DNA from: Raphanus sativus
Lineage: Eukaryota; Streptophyta; Magnoliopsida; Brassicales; Brassicaceae
Length of the DNA: 64,000 bases
Reading direction: 5' to 3'
Assembly: GCF_000801105.2 (NCBI RefSeq)
Contig: NC_079517.1
Location: forward strand, 17,617,579 to 17,681,578
Position numbers and translations under genes: made by a program. Under the pieces are notes generated by a model that had not been told where the DNA came from, did no database searches, and saw only the letters and a program-made list of their open reading frames with translations. Position 1 is the stretch's first letter, and each line of letters begins with the position of its first letter. Of the stretch, positions 13,502 to 25,734 are shown one piece after another.

Positions 13502-13770
13502 GATACGATCACCAGACATGCCCTGTTCACATCTGGAATAAAACAGCCATCACAAATTTGAGTCCACAAGTCTGTGTGTGTTCTGCTTTTCTATACGAGT
13601 TTGATAAACCTGGGCTCTCAATTCATACATGTTGACAATCATGTTCTCCATTGGCTTGAATTTTCCTTTCTTGAACACCAAGCTGCGACTTGAGTTAATA
13701 TATATAGCATGTCAACAAAGACAGAAGTTCCCCTTGGTTTACATTGATAACCTTTTTTTTTTTACAACAA
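13502..13770. other. Unassigned stretch between LINE relic A and a Helitron
   Basis: On the minus strand a broken frame can be read (FKKGKFKPMENMIVNMYELRAQ...), but it has stops and I do not recognise it. It is the original continuation of the sequence interrupted at 12564. Confidence 0.35.
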
Positions 13771-16700
13771 CTAGAACTATTCCCGGGCTACGCCCGGGTT
13801 GTTTTGCAATTTTAATTTAGTAAATTCTTTTAGCATTTATATTTGAATGTATATGTATAATGGTATCGATTATAGAAACAAAAATCCTCAGATAATATAA
13901 AAAAAACTTATTTCTGTCCAACAAATTTAAGATAATCAGAACTCAAAATTTCTTATTATGAGCTAATCATTCTTTTATTTTTAGGTTGTTATGAAAACTA
14001 TTTTGATTTAGATTGTTATGAAAACTACTTTTAAATTGGCTACTAATTTAAACTTTTGAAATCTCCATTTGTCAACAAAAGATAACTTTTTATTTAAGCT
14101 ATTGAAAATTATATCTATTTTGCATTGGTCCTTGGATTTTCATTATATAACTCGAGTGTCTATATCGATTCGTTTTTATTTGCCTTAAGAAAGTGGTGGA
14201 ATTAAGAATAGTTGAAATCACAGTGTGAAGTGTGAGTCGTAGAATTATTTCATTATTTTCTTTGCCATGCAAGAATGAAAATCAGAAAAAATACCCAGCA
14301 TCATTGTAATATTTTGCAACATATATTTTGTATGTTTCTTCTCCAATGGATCCATTTCACTGATTTTTATATTGAAAGCATGTAATGGAGTATATGTAGA
14401 GAAAATTCTTTTTAAAAAAACTGGATTTAAAAAACTTCATCAAGTAGGTTATTAATGTGTCAGATAAAATAAACTTTTCTTAGTTCAGGTTGTAGAAAAC
14501 AACAGCCGTTAAAGGAAACATATGTAGTCCTAGATCCTCAGTTTTCGCGTATGGTAGCGACCTAGACAAATTAGGCTGATGAGTGAGACGGTGGAACCTG
14601 AATAGCATTTAGTAAAATAGTTTCATATCCACCACTGTTTTATAGAAATAATTATTTAGAAACAACTACTTAAACAAACATTTTTAGTATCATCGTTATG
14701 TTTCATAAGAATGAAAACGTTGAAAGACCAACACAATCGTACTTTTTGCTAAAAATACAATTATGGAAGACTAAACTAAGATCTGAGATGATGAAAAAGT
14801 AAATCTAACGTAGATTAGTTGAGAACTATGACAAATCTGGGCACAGACAAATACGCAGAGGGGAGTGTGGCGAACTGGCCAGTGTAGATACCATCAGGAT
14901 CAAGATGTCCAACGTTAAGCTAAATGGAGAAGTGATCCTTTAAGGTGATCAATTTGTTTGTGGCTAAGCTGCTAATTACAACCTGACAACAAAAGAATCA
15001 ACTTATAAAATAAGATAGCAAGCTAAAGATTAATCAAAACATTATGGGAAGATAAATGGAGAAGTGATCCTTTAAGCTGATCAATTTGTCTGTTACGACT
15101 CATTTTTTGCATGATTCTAGCTTTGAAAACTAATATGATCCTTAGGTGCTAAAATATTCCAACTCTCATTCTCAATTTCTCTGCTGGTATTGGCGCAACT
15201 GATTAATAGTGAGTTGCAAAATAAGATAGTTTTTTTGTACAAAGTTTAACACTTTTAAATCATGCCATGTGACAACAGCTGACTGTGAAACTACGATGAC
15301 CATGACAAAGAACATTACCTAGATATTCTGAGATTAAAGATCTCAGTGGCGTTTTCCACCTTACTTAAACTCCATGTGAAAAGCATAACCTATATATATA
15401 TATATAGTACGAAGCATGTGTTTTTCCAGTGTCATTAACCTCCAAAAACCTGTAGATCATTTATGCATCAGCGCAATGCTCCGCCTTTGAAAAGTAACAA
15501 AAGTTACAATCAAACCTACTGAGTTCATAGATAGCTAATTCTTTCATCACGTGTTTGAAAGTGTTGAGACAATGCACAATTACATTAGGGAAACGATTTA
15601 TAGAACAATTTATGCAAGCAACTAAAGTAATAGCTCAGAAAGAAAAAAAAAAAAGAAAAAGAGTAAGATGAGCTAAAGCACAGATTAGTTGGACTTATTG
15701 GTTTCAAATTAAATAAATAAATTCACACTCCATACAAAAAAAAATCTAACTCTAAACAAAGGAAAGATAGCTAAAGTATGCATCTTCTGTTAACCTTTAT
15801 CGTAGATGAAAAAAATCACAAAATTGCTGTAAAAAATATATAAAATCACAAAATTGATATCAAAACTTAACACAAACCAACGCAAGAGAAGTCATTTACG
15901 GAATCATAATACTATAAAGAAACAATAATAATTCAAAGAAACCTTTTCTAAACCATTTTCAGATATTGGTGTTGAGAAATTACCGTTAAACCAACTCCAC
16001 GATGAATCTCATAAGTATTAAGGGTAATGAAAGAGCCTTCCGTTTTGCTTTGACGCATTCCCGGGGGAAAGTGACATTCCCAAGCTGAGATCAAGCTTGT
16101 CATGGCCACCTTAATTAAAGAAATAAAACAACAAACAAAATCAGAAGCTGTTTTATAGATTGACTATGAAAGTATACATTCTAGATTATGTTACGTTACC
16201 TTGGTTGCTGGTCTCAGAGTTAATCTCATTCTGGTATGAACTCAGCTCGAATTTGGTTACTGTTTCCCTACCATTAAAGCTTATCGCAGCCTTATCATAA
16301 GCCATGTTTTCAAGAACAAAGTGTTCAGAAAGAGAGATAGAAACTCTAGTGAAGTTCTTCTTAAAGAGGTACAAAACTTCAAGAAAGAAAGGTTTTATTT
16401 TCTGGTTAAAATAAGTACGATACTGCAATTCAAGTATCGTTGAAAACGGCTTGATGATATGAACCCTGGCATCACTGTGCGCTGTTGGGACATAAATAAT
16501 TCAGCGTTTTAGAATATTGATTAACTCTCCTAGGGGTCGAAATTTTTTGGTTAAAGACACAAACCTGTTCGTCGGTGATGAGAATATCCAGTCCAATAGA
16601 GCTCCCTCCTTTGCTGCATTTTTCGCCTCCAAGAAATGTATGAGTCGGAATCGTAAACTCGGATCGAGATAGACTTGGTGAGATGTGAAATACAAAGCGA

Positions 16701-17138
16701 CAGGAGATTTTCCGGTTGAGCTTAGTGAGATGAGATTTTCTGGTTTTGATGTGTAAGCAAGCTAAGAAGAAAGAGTTTATGAAAAAATAAGAAAGAAAGG
16801 GAGGTGAAAGGAAATAATAAAGAGGGAATTAAAGCAAACGATTGATTGCAGAGGAGGATGGGTAACAGAGATTGAAAGAAGATGAAACGGAGATTGATCG
16901 TAGATCGATTATTTTAGGTAATTAGGATTTGTCAAGTATTTTTCATAAGGGTCGTACATGAGGCTCATAGAGTTGATTTCAGGAAAATTAAGAGCCCAAG
17001 TGTAGGAGACCCGAGTTTTTTTAGAATCGTCCAAGCAGAGACGAGGTGGCAAAATGAAATGTTCTGATAGGTGGATTTAATTAAACGACGTGGACAGTTT
17101 CATAGAGCTTCGTATTGCCCTTTTAGTAGTGTAATAGA
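13771..17138 (-). mobile_element. 3.4-kb Helitron carrying host gene fragments
   Basis: Read on the minus strand it starts TCTATTACACTACTAAAAGG at 17138, preceded by A, and ends in a GC-rich hairpin (CCCGGGC/GCCCGGG, 13782-13798), about 10 bp, CTAG and T (13774-13770). These are the Helitron hallmarks. It encloses a TOE3/AP2-like gene fragment (15985-16305) and other intron-like sequence. No Rep/helicase frame is present, so it is non-autonomous. Confidence 0.8.
15985..16305 (-). pseudogene. Captured TOE3/AP2-type transcription factor fragment
   Basis: Exon piece 16305-16200 encodes [31 protein letters not shown]..., the end of the second AP2 DNA-binding domain of euAP2 proteins. A GT donor (GTAACG) follows. 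The next piece (about 16111-15985, after a TTAAG acceptor) encodes [13 protein letters not shown]...[13 protein letters not shown], the conserved LDLSLG/EAR-like region as in TOE3. After FHYP the frame meets a stop; the expected SNTYE continuation is visible 2 bases out of frame, then a new GT donor. The first AP2 repeat and the miR172 site are absent. It is a transduplicated fragment, not a working gene. Confidence 0.75.
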
Positions 17139-17335
17139 TAAGTAAACTAAGAGTTCCCTATCGGATCAGCAAGCCAAGCCGGTGGGGAAGAGTCGACATA
17201 AACCATAGCTGAAAGAGAACTCCTCGCACCCCGTGCAAGCTTGTCCGCCAAAGTGTTCTGTGTCCTTGGAATATGTACGATCGAGAACGTTGGGAAGAAA
17301 GTCTTACTGCAGTGAAATTCCTCCAAATGTGTAGT

Positions 17336-19501
17336 TACTACAAAAAAAACAGAGTTATTGTGACGAATGTTTAAGACCGAAATTATTCGTCACAATCATG
17401 TGACGTTATAGATACAATATTGTAACCAAACTTTTGTGTCACAAAAATGTAGCAGTTTCGTTACAATAGTGTTACGGAATAAAACGTTGTAAAAGTTCGT
17501 ATCAATTTGATACAAAATTGTGACAGAAATAGCTATGGTAACATTTGTGACTGTAGTGTGACCATAGTTAGTTGCAAATTGGTTACGAAACCGTGACATT
17601 ATATAGAGTATCAATTTACGACTATAAAGGTGACTAATAATGAGTCACTAGTTAGTAATAATAATAATTGCGACTGTATTTTTGACAACATTTTTCGTTA
17701 TTACTAGTAATGTAACGATGTAACAAAAATTTCAATACTATTTTACTGTTTTATGCTATCATAAATCGTACCAAAATTATTACAACAATATGTCGTAGTT
17801 AAGATACAAACCACATTACATTTTTTTTTATTTTCTTTCTGTAAATAATAATTATAAATTAGGTTAACGTTCATTAGGAAGATCATCAATTAAAAGGAGA
17901 CCCAGTTCTAGTTTTTTTTTTTTGAAAGGAGACCTTGTGCTAATGATTTATGGTTTTATTAAACATACTTTTTTTTTCTGTAAGCTACTTTTATTTTATA
18001 TGATTTTGATCATGAAATCCAATTTTTCGGCCTGTTAACTTGCAGTTTTTTTCTTTGAAAAAGATATCTCTTGTTTGAGTTGGAAGAAGAAACGGAACCA
18101 TATTCATTAAGATAGATGATCTACGCTTAACAAGTAACTATAAGCTTAAAAACAAAGAACTGACTACATGACTCATTTTGATCGCTAGTGATGAACTTCC
18201 ACAATATATTTAGATCGTATTTGATTCCCAAATTAAGTATTTAATTCTTTCATGGATTTACCAAAAAAATTAAATATAAAGGATTCATACGTGACTTTTT
18301 GTTCATTGGGCCATCAAAGCCCATTTTCCTTTTCTATTTTATTTCAAAAACCTGTGTATATAATATGTAAGCATCTTCCTCAACCAAGAATCCTATACCT
18401 AGCCGTCAATGACTGAGAACATACGAGGTACCTTTCTCCTCCTTTCTTTTCCTCTGTCTTCTATCTTTTTCTCGTTATCTCTTACTCCTTCCATCTTCTT
18501 CTCATAATTTTGTTGGTCTCGTACCTAAGGGAGAGATATGTTATCTTCATTAACAGTTACCACTGCGCAACATTCCGGAAAAGAAGATTATCACCGTTGT
18601 GCAGCTGGGCTCGTCGGATAGCCATAGTGTGCCACTAACCTAGAAGAGCAAAGATATAGGGTGAACCCTAGATATTTCTTGCACAGGAAGCAACCGAGAT
18701 CCCTTTCTAATCCAATCTGCCTTCGCGGACATGCGACCCACTGTCAATCTCCTTCACTGCTACGAGCCATTCTCCATATCCGAATAATTGCTATTCTCAT
18801 CTGATATGATCTGTTCGTCTCGATCCATTCGCAACATCTGATTGAACGCTTCTCTGTTTACTTTGTAGTTTATCTTTAAATTATTGTTCTTGTTATTATA
18901 TTTTTTGTACAATTATATGTTTCGTGTAATACATAATAAATAACAGTTTTAACATTCTTTTAGTTACTATTGTTCCACTTAGAAATGAATTTTGCCAAAC
19001 ATGAGATGAATAATTCCTAACTAATTAGGACTAATTTCTAACAAAAAATTGGTAATGATTAAAATACATGAGATGTGAAATAAGATGCTAAATACGATTC
19101 ATTTCCAGAATTAATACTGAAAATAGTTATAAATTATGATAAGCTAGCGACGATTTATGAATACTTATTTTGTAACAATTTAAGACTAAAATTCCGTCAT
19201 AATCAATGACGAGCTTGAGACGTTATAGCAGTCGCATAATCCCACGATTTTATTACGTTATAATTAGTTGGTAATTGTGATGATTTTATTACTTTCGTGT
19301 TTGTCACAGCTTGTGATGAAATAGTTACTATGTAAGTTAGTCACAATTTTGTAACGGTTTTTGTTACCAAAGAGATTTGTGACGTCCGTATTGTAACCGT
19401 TTATAAACAGTTACAAATACGTAACAATAATCATATTGTGACTGAATACTTTTTATTGTGACTAATTTTTTTTGTAACAATACACATATTTTTTTGTAGT
19501 G
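17336..19501. mobile_element. Non-autonomous CACTA element with 3-bp target duplication
   Basis: Ends are TACTACAAAAAAAAC at 17336 (first base mutated from C) and the complement of CACTACAAAAAAATATG at 19501. AGT is duplicated at 17333-17335 and 19502-19504. Subterminal zones (about 17345-17720 and 19150-19480) are filled with TTGTGAC / GTCACAA / GTAAC motifs in both orientations, typical of En/Spm-type elements. It interrupts the RNase H frame of LINE relic B cleanly. No transposase is present. A promoter-like segment sits at about 18300-18430. Confidence 0.88.
18308..18430 (+). promoter_or_regulatory. Promoter-like segment captured inside the CACTA element
   Basis: TTGGGCCA (about 18307) and AGCCCA (about 18318) are site II-type motifs. 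TATATAATA follows at about 18357, then a start codon in TCAATGACTGAGAACATACGAG with a GT donor (GTACC) after it. This looks like the promoter and first exon of a host gene carried as cargo. The donor gene is not recognised. Confidence 0.4.
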
Positions 19502-20260
19502 AGTAAAAGCTCGTTAGTCTACAGATGTAGACACCATCTTCACCAATTGAGAACAGTCTGTTGCAAAAACTACATCCGAGAACTGCAAAGTTTTCATGCA
19601 CTCCATAGCCCAAATCAACGCTTCACATTCAGCATGTAAAGGTGACAAGCTTCTTCGGAAATTCATCGCGCCCAGCATCTTCTCAGTTGAATCAAAGGTT
19701 CGACAGAACCATCCTTGACCCGTCCATTTATCTTGCTCTCGCCACACACCATCAACATAACAGATTCTAGCACGTCCGAGACTACGTAAATCCAGAGACG
19801 TTGTAACAACACCTGGCTGCTGGGTAATCGTTCCTGTGCCTCAGCCCATAAGATCCCTTCTATTACTGCAGTTCGTAAAATTTCCTGTGGATCCCCATTT
19901 TTATTTTTATACACCTTATCATTTCTATTTTTTCAGATATTCCAAATAATCCATGGAAAATAACTAAAATCGTAATTTTTAGGAAATCTCCAAAAAAGAT
20001 AGTCCATGTTGGTAAAGATAGCGGGTGATGGAAAATTTCCTGGAAGAGATGGGATAATAGAGAGAGCCCACACTTATAATGCTGGAGGACATTCAAAGAG
20101 AGTAAGGATGATACTTTCTTCCTCTGCTCTATCCAAGTTACATCATATATCACAATTTATCCCCCTAATCTTCAAATTCTTAGTTACTGAAAGAGTTCCA
20201 GAAAGAATCTGTCAAAGAAAATGTTTCAATTTCGGCGAGCACCTTAGTTTCCACATGTAA

Positions 20261-21480
20261 GCAAATAATGGTTTAATATTTATACTCCACATTGATAACC
20301 TCATTGCTCAAAATCACACAAGTTTCGGCGGTCATGTTTCTTGCACCACAACCACTCAAAGGGGTGCCTGAAAGAGAACCATTGTGATGACTAATGATGA
20401 GCTGATGAGATCTACTATACCAAGAAAATCAAGAAACCAATAAAAATGGTACCTACAAGAGAGCCACAAGTTAGAGAACAAATCAAGGATACAAAAGAAA
20501 ATTCTGAAACGATTAAATGAGTTGCATGCCTTCATCAGGTCCTAATGCAGATATTACCATTACAAATGTGTAGTCAATCGTTAACAACAACATTTTTGAG
20601 TTGTAACTATTTCGCAGATATACCATTACAAACCATTATAGCTCTTGATTTCAATCGACTTTTGTGCAAAAAAAATCATTTATTAACAAAAAGAATAATC
20701 ATTTATCCCGAATAGTAATTATTCTGTTGGACCTCTAACAACATCATTACTTTTGAGTCTATATCAAAATATTCATATCTATTTATTTAGTTATTTTGTA
20801 TTCATTTTAAAATCGATTGATATGTGGAGTTTGGTCTGTCCAAATTTTTTGATAATCTTTTCCTCAGTGATTCTATTCCTTTCGCTCCTATTTTAATTAT
20901 TATTTTACTTTAATATTTAAAAGACTGGAATTCACTGATGCAGAAGATTGTACAACGGGAGCCTTGTAGTGCAGTTGCTTACCTGGCGAAAGCAGGGCCA
21001 CAACTAAGGGGGCACATGCACCCATAGAAATATCAAATTTTTAATTTAGTATAAATTGATAAAGACTCAGCTATGTGCACCCATTGTTGTCTCATGTTTG
21101 ATCTGAATTTTGTCATTTTATTTATATTTTTTTAAGTTATGCACCCACTACAAACATTTCCTAGATTCACCATTGTCACCATACCACGCCATTCTCTCTG
21201 GCACCTGGGGTTCGATCTCTGTTATGGCCCAGTAAGTCACAAAAAAGAGATGATTGTACAACAAGTATTATCAAAATAATTAAACACAAGAAATAAAATC
21301 CAAGCCTCATAAATCACCAGACAAATAAACTCCCACGTAACCACATTGATTACAGCCATTGTTCATTTGTGGCCCCCTATCCATTTCAACCCCTACACAT
21401 ACAGACCACATGTATGTTTTCTATATAATATACCACAATACGCAATCTCATTTACTTGGAATTAGAACGAAAACTAAAAT
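20261..21480. other. Intergenic DNA with a possible interrupted SINE
   Basis: Mostly unassigned. At about 20962-21235 a box A-like stretch (TAGTGCAGTTGCTTACC) and a box B-like GGGTTCGATCTC are separated by a 200-bp insert starting GGGGGCACATGCACCC. This could be a tRNA-derived SINE split by another repeat, but no clear target duplication was found. A TATA-like TATATAATATA at about 21422 lies 60 bp before the next gene. Confidence 0.4.
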
Positions 21481-22389
21481 ATGGGTCTAAGAGCACTGCC
21501 TCTTCAACATAACAGTGGGTTCATCTCCACTACTAAAGTCCCGATCTCAAGAACCTCGCATAGATTAAGCCGGAACCTTAGATGGGTCGTGGTGTCGGCC
21601 AAGCAAGAGAAAGACGAGGAGAAGAAGAGGGAAGATGAGACTTCATTGTTCACCAGACTAACGGATGCTTTGGATTTTGCACAGGTTCGATCGGAGAAAG
21701 ACGCCGAGCTTCTCTATGAGGCCCGTGAAGCCACCAAATCTGGTGGCAAGATGAGTAAAGAACAGGTCGGTCTTCTTTATAAACCACGTCACTTTCAAAC
21801 TTTTTGGTGTAATAATAATTACTACTCATGAAATAAATCCAAATTTTTACTAGACACAACTAAGATTACTTTTTTTCTTCTTATTAAACCATGTAATTTG
21901 GAACTTCTAAGCATGTACGATGAGAAATCTACTTATGGTAGTTACTGGATTACCATCGAATTATATTTGATATATATTAAATCGTAATATTGCAGTATGG
22001 GGCGTTGAGAAGAAAAATTGGAGGGACATACAAGGACTTTTTTAAATCATATGTTGAAGGTAGAGTCGAGAGTACTATATAATCTGGAAACGTTACATGA
22101 TAATGATTTTATTTGTTATGAATATTTGAACTTGTAAATTGTTGTGTATATAAATGTTATAGTGGATGGAGAATATGTGGAGGAAGGATGGGTGGACAAA
22201 ACATGTAAGATATGCAAAAAGGACACAAGGGGTGAGGCAAGACAAGTGGACAAGGCAGGGAGATATGCTCATGTCTCCTGTCTTCAAAACCCTCCAAATC
22301 TTCTGGAAATTTCTTCACCAGACTATTCTCTTGATGATCTATTCCCAAATCATATACATGAATGTTTTGTTTCTGTTTTTCTTAGATAA
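21481..22389 (+). CDS. Conserved chloroplast-type protein (PIFI-like?), probable frameshifted C-terminus
   Basis: Three exons: 21481-21765, 21996-22059 and 22163-22389, giving 191 residues. The N-terminus is rich in Ser/Arg/Thr with few acids (residues 1-40), as in chloroplast transit peptides. Then come a charged segment (SAKQEKDEEKKRED), the SLFTRLTDALDFAQVRSEKDAELLYEAREATKSGGKMSKEQYGALRRKIGGTYKDFFKSYVE core, and a small Cys/His region (CKICKKD...HVSC, possible zinc site). I recall this as a plant-specific plastid family that may include PIFI, an NDH/chlororespiration factor; that identity is uncertain. The last 23 residues look novel: one base forward, the sequence reads SSGNFFTRLFS then stop (22332-22334), the ending I expect from relatives, so a single T may be missing near 22303. 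Confidence 0.75.
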
Positions 22390-23354
22390 ACTATTCTTGC
22401 AATTTTGTGTATCCTATAGAAATTTAAATACACATGCCAAAACAAAAATCATGTTTATTGGGATCTTGAGAAACAAAAAGGCACCAGAAACTAATTACAA
22501 CTCTACCTCGAGTTCTCCAGCTTATCTCCACTGCGAGTCTCACGGCTCTCTTAGCTTCATCATAGTGTTTATAAGTATCTACGAAAAAATACTATAGTAA
22601 TAGCGACGTTACAACATGAACACACATCACTTTCATAGATAAAATAGTTGTCATTTACATCAGTCCTTTATCCATTACAAACAATAGATAAATTAGTTAA
22701 TTTTTTGGAATGTATTTGTCTTTTCTCCTCGGAACGAAAACTGCTTATAACTAGGTTTCAGGAGATCGGCATGAAGTAACTCAACTGCATATATAAATCA
22801 GTTGCAACAAAAAATTAACTCAGCCACAACATAAATAGAACTCAGCCACAAACTCGAAGAACTCAAAGTGAAGTATCAAAACATACCGGAGAAGATGATT
22901 TCGAATGATTGCAGAGAAGATGATTTCGGATGATTGCAGAGAAGACGATTTCAGAGAAAATGCTTGTAGAGAAGACGGTTGTGGAGAAGACAATGAGTTT
23001 TTTTTTAACAACGAAAGTTTTAAATTAAACATTCTTAGTTGAGATTATTAGTGACGTGTATTACAATTATTAGTGGTGTGGATTTGTTAATAATTTTAAT
23101 TATTTTTAGTTATAAATATTCACAATTAAAAAAACTAACCAAAGGTGTTTATTGTAATTTATTAGGGATTTACCAACATTTGAATAAATTTTAGAAGAAA
23201 TATGCTATTCTAGTCATATCACAAATATTTTCTATTCTAATTGAATAATTATCTCAAAATAATAACTTCGAATTCACGGTTTAGACCCAACAAAAATGAC
23301 TAAGTAGAATACCACACAAGGCCAGCCCAAATAAAAATCCACCCAATTTATTGT
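22390..23354. other. 3' flank with a possible gene remnant
   Basis: On the minus strand at about 22580-22490 a short open stretch reads TYKHYDEAKRAVRLAVEISWRTRGR, coding-like but not recognised and without clear exon borders. Around 22880-22990 a degenerate repeat of about 24 bp (GAGAAGATGATTTCGGATGATTGCA) occurs three to four times. The rest is AT-rich. Confidence 0.35.
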
Positions 23355-23990
23355 TTATGGGCATTCGGTTTTCAGTTCTTTTGGTTTTCGTTTTTTTTTT
23401 TGTTTTAGAGATATATAAACTGTTCGGTTATCTATGAAATTTGGTTCGGGTCCGTTCTTTTTTTTTGGCTTTCGGGTCTGTTCGGGTAACAATTATAAGA
23501 ACCGACTAATAACCGATAGATTTTTGGTTTCAATTCAGTTACAGTTCAGTTCTGTTTTTTGGTTAATTTTTGATTATTCAGGGTAAAAATACGGGGGCTT
23601 TCAAATATAAATCGGTTAATTTGGATAAGTTTTAATATTTTAGATAAAAAATATTCAGGTAATCCGGTTCTTTCAGATAATTTGGATAAATTAAAATATT
23701 TTAGATGAAAAATATTAGAGAATTTTGTTTTTTTCAGATAGTTTTGGTGTACAAGTAGTATGTTTAGAATATTTGATTCTTTTAATACTAAACATAATTA
23801 ATATTTTTAGATACATCAATTGTATTTCGGATATTCGGATACCCATTCGGTTCTCTGTTCGATTCTGTTCGGTTTTTACTTTTTAGCTATAGAAATATAG
23901 GAACCGTTCGGTTATATTTGAACTTCAGTTCGGTTCCAAATTTGGTTATTTTGGTTTGGTTTCGGTTTGATTTTTGGTTTTCGATAATAA
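23355..23990. repeat. CATTCGGTTTTC-family dispersed repeat, copy 4
   Basis: Starts near GGGCATTCGGTTTTCAGTTC and contains many TTCGGTT/CGGTTCGG motifs. It resembles the copies at 6918, 8243 and 12564. No target duplication was identified. Confidence 0.45.
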
Positions 23991-24157
23991 ATTAATAAAA
24001 TTGGTAGTTTTGTAATTAGAAAAATATTTGTTAGGTATCTTTAGTTACAATACCTTGAGAACACAGGAATGCATTTATAAATAATCGGTTATGATTTTTA
24101 TGTAACTGAAGATTTTCCGTTATTGGAAGAAGTTGGAAATCCTATAGAAACACTTAG

Positions 24158-24513
24158 GATGTGTTATTGGTTTATATATTTTGACTGATTTAGAAATTCA
24201 TGTAGTATTTATAAATCTAAGAAAAAAATAGATTTTCAATTTTTCTCGGATTATTATTTACAAATCCGTAGGTTTTTCCAGGGATTTGAGTCTTTATATT
24301 TTTAATAAAGAAATCCATACAAATTCATTCAAATCCATTATGAAATCAAATATTTTAGTAAATCCGTATGAATGAATAACACTTGATTTGAATTAGAATT
24401 TATAAATCATTAAACCAATAACACATGATTTTAATACAAATTGTAAAATCATAGATCCAATAACACTGGATTTAGTTTGGATTTTCAAATCCATTAAAAT
24501 ACACTAACCATTG
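24158..24513. mobile_element. MITE with TGTTATTGGTTTA-type inverted ends, copy 1
   Basis: Begins GATGTGTTATTGGTTTATA and ends with the complement of CAATGGTTAGTGTATTTTAATGG. The ends pair over about 30 bp with mismatches. It directly abuts a second, longer copy. Superfamily not certain. Confidence 0.55.
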
Positions 24514-24514
24514 A

Positions 24515-25427
24515 GGTGTTATTGGTTTATGTATTTTAGTGGATTTGAAAATCCAAACTAAATCTATTGTTATTGGTTCTATGATTTTTAAATCCATATT
24601 CAAATCTACTGTTATTGGTTTTATGATTTTTAAATCCATAATCAAATCTACTGTTATTGGTTCTTTGATTTTAAAATAAATTTTAAAATCAAGTGTTATT
24701 CAATAGTATATATTTATTTAAGGATTTGATTTAGAATTGGATTTGAGTGGATTGATAAATGTTTTTAGTGTAAATATACAAAGGAGCAAATATTGGGTTC
24801 TACCTTGTTATTTTGACTTGGATTTGTAATGTTGTTTTTTGTGTTTCTTTTTTTTTTTACGTTTGGACAAGTTTTATCTTGTATGCTTGATCAATGTTAC
24901 GTATCTTGTTCATCATTATCTTTTTTTCTGCTAACGATTGGTCAAAAGTACTTTTTCAATCCCCATACATGGTTATTACTTTTCTTTCTCTTTTAATTGG
25001 TTGTTAGGGCTTGGATCATTCTTCTCAAATTAGCATTTTTGTATGATTAACTTATGAATTTACTCGTCAGACATTATGTAATGGTAATTGTTTTTTTCTT
25101 TATAATTTTGCAACTTTTGATTGAATTGTCTGTTTTAATGCATATTTCAAAGTTTTGAGCATTTCTCTTGTATGTAAGTGTCATCTTCTCACCTTCCAAC
25201 ACGAACTAAAGAAAATTTGTTCTGAACAATTTCTCCTGATGCAAACATTTTCCTCGTAATGGTAAATCTAATTGATTGATTTATAACAGTTCACTTGTTT
25301 TGATTTTGAAATACATATAAATTATTCTTAAATCCATTTTGTTTGATTTAAAAATCATGGATTTATCAAAGATTTATAAATCTAAAAAAATTTGTAAATC
25401 CATTAAAATACTAGAACCAATAACCCC
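24515..25427. mobile_element. MITE with GGTGTTATTGGTTTA inverted ends, copy 2
   Basis: Starts GGTGTTATTGGTTTATGTA and ends with the complement of GGGGTTATTGGTTCTAGTA. The inverted repeats extend about 32 bp. Inside, a unit of about 51 bp (TCTACTGTTATTGGTTTTATG...AAATCCATAATCAAA) is repeated two to three times at about 24560-24690. Non-coding. Confidence 0.6.
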
Positions 25428-25734
25428 TACTAATCCTCACTTAATATTTTCGAAAGGTAATATTATCACAAAAAACGTTAGAAGCTTTTCAAAGTTTTTC
25501 AATGACTATTATTAAAGTATTTGACTATACTAATTTTTTGAAAATTTTTTGTAGGAAAAAATGTTAAAAACTATATTTCTAATATTTTAAATTTACTGTT
25601 ATATAAACAGTTGACGATTGAATTCTATTGTTTCTGAAAACTTAAGTTTAGAATTAAATACCATTTCATATCCTACTTATTTTTCAGAATACTTTATAAA
25701 ATTTAAGCTAATTTGTATTATTAAACATCAACTT

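Larger units (their letters stand above)
17139..20260 (-). pseudogene. LINE relic B: zf-RVT and RNase H domains, split by a CACTA element
   Basis: Reading the minus strand from 20260: a zf-RVT region (MWKLRCSPKLKHFLWQ..., then HTLFECPPAL-like), a FPWIIWNIWKNRND motif near 19940, and an RNase H-like (RVT_3) domain (AECEALIWAMECMKTLQ..., FATDCSQLV) at about 19650-19510. The frame then jumps over the CACTA element 17336-19501 and resumes at 17332 with HLEEFHCSKTFFPTFSIVHIPRTQNTLADKLARGARSS, the end of RNase H. Frameshifts and a stop are present. It is a dead C-terminal fragment of an L1-type ORF2. Confidence 0.85.

Noticed and set aside
14295..14312. miR172 target site for the captured AP2 fragment
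   Set aside because: CCAGCATCATTGTAAT only partly resembles the site, is on the wrong strand relative to the fragment and lies far from it.
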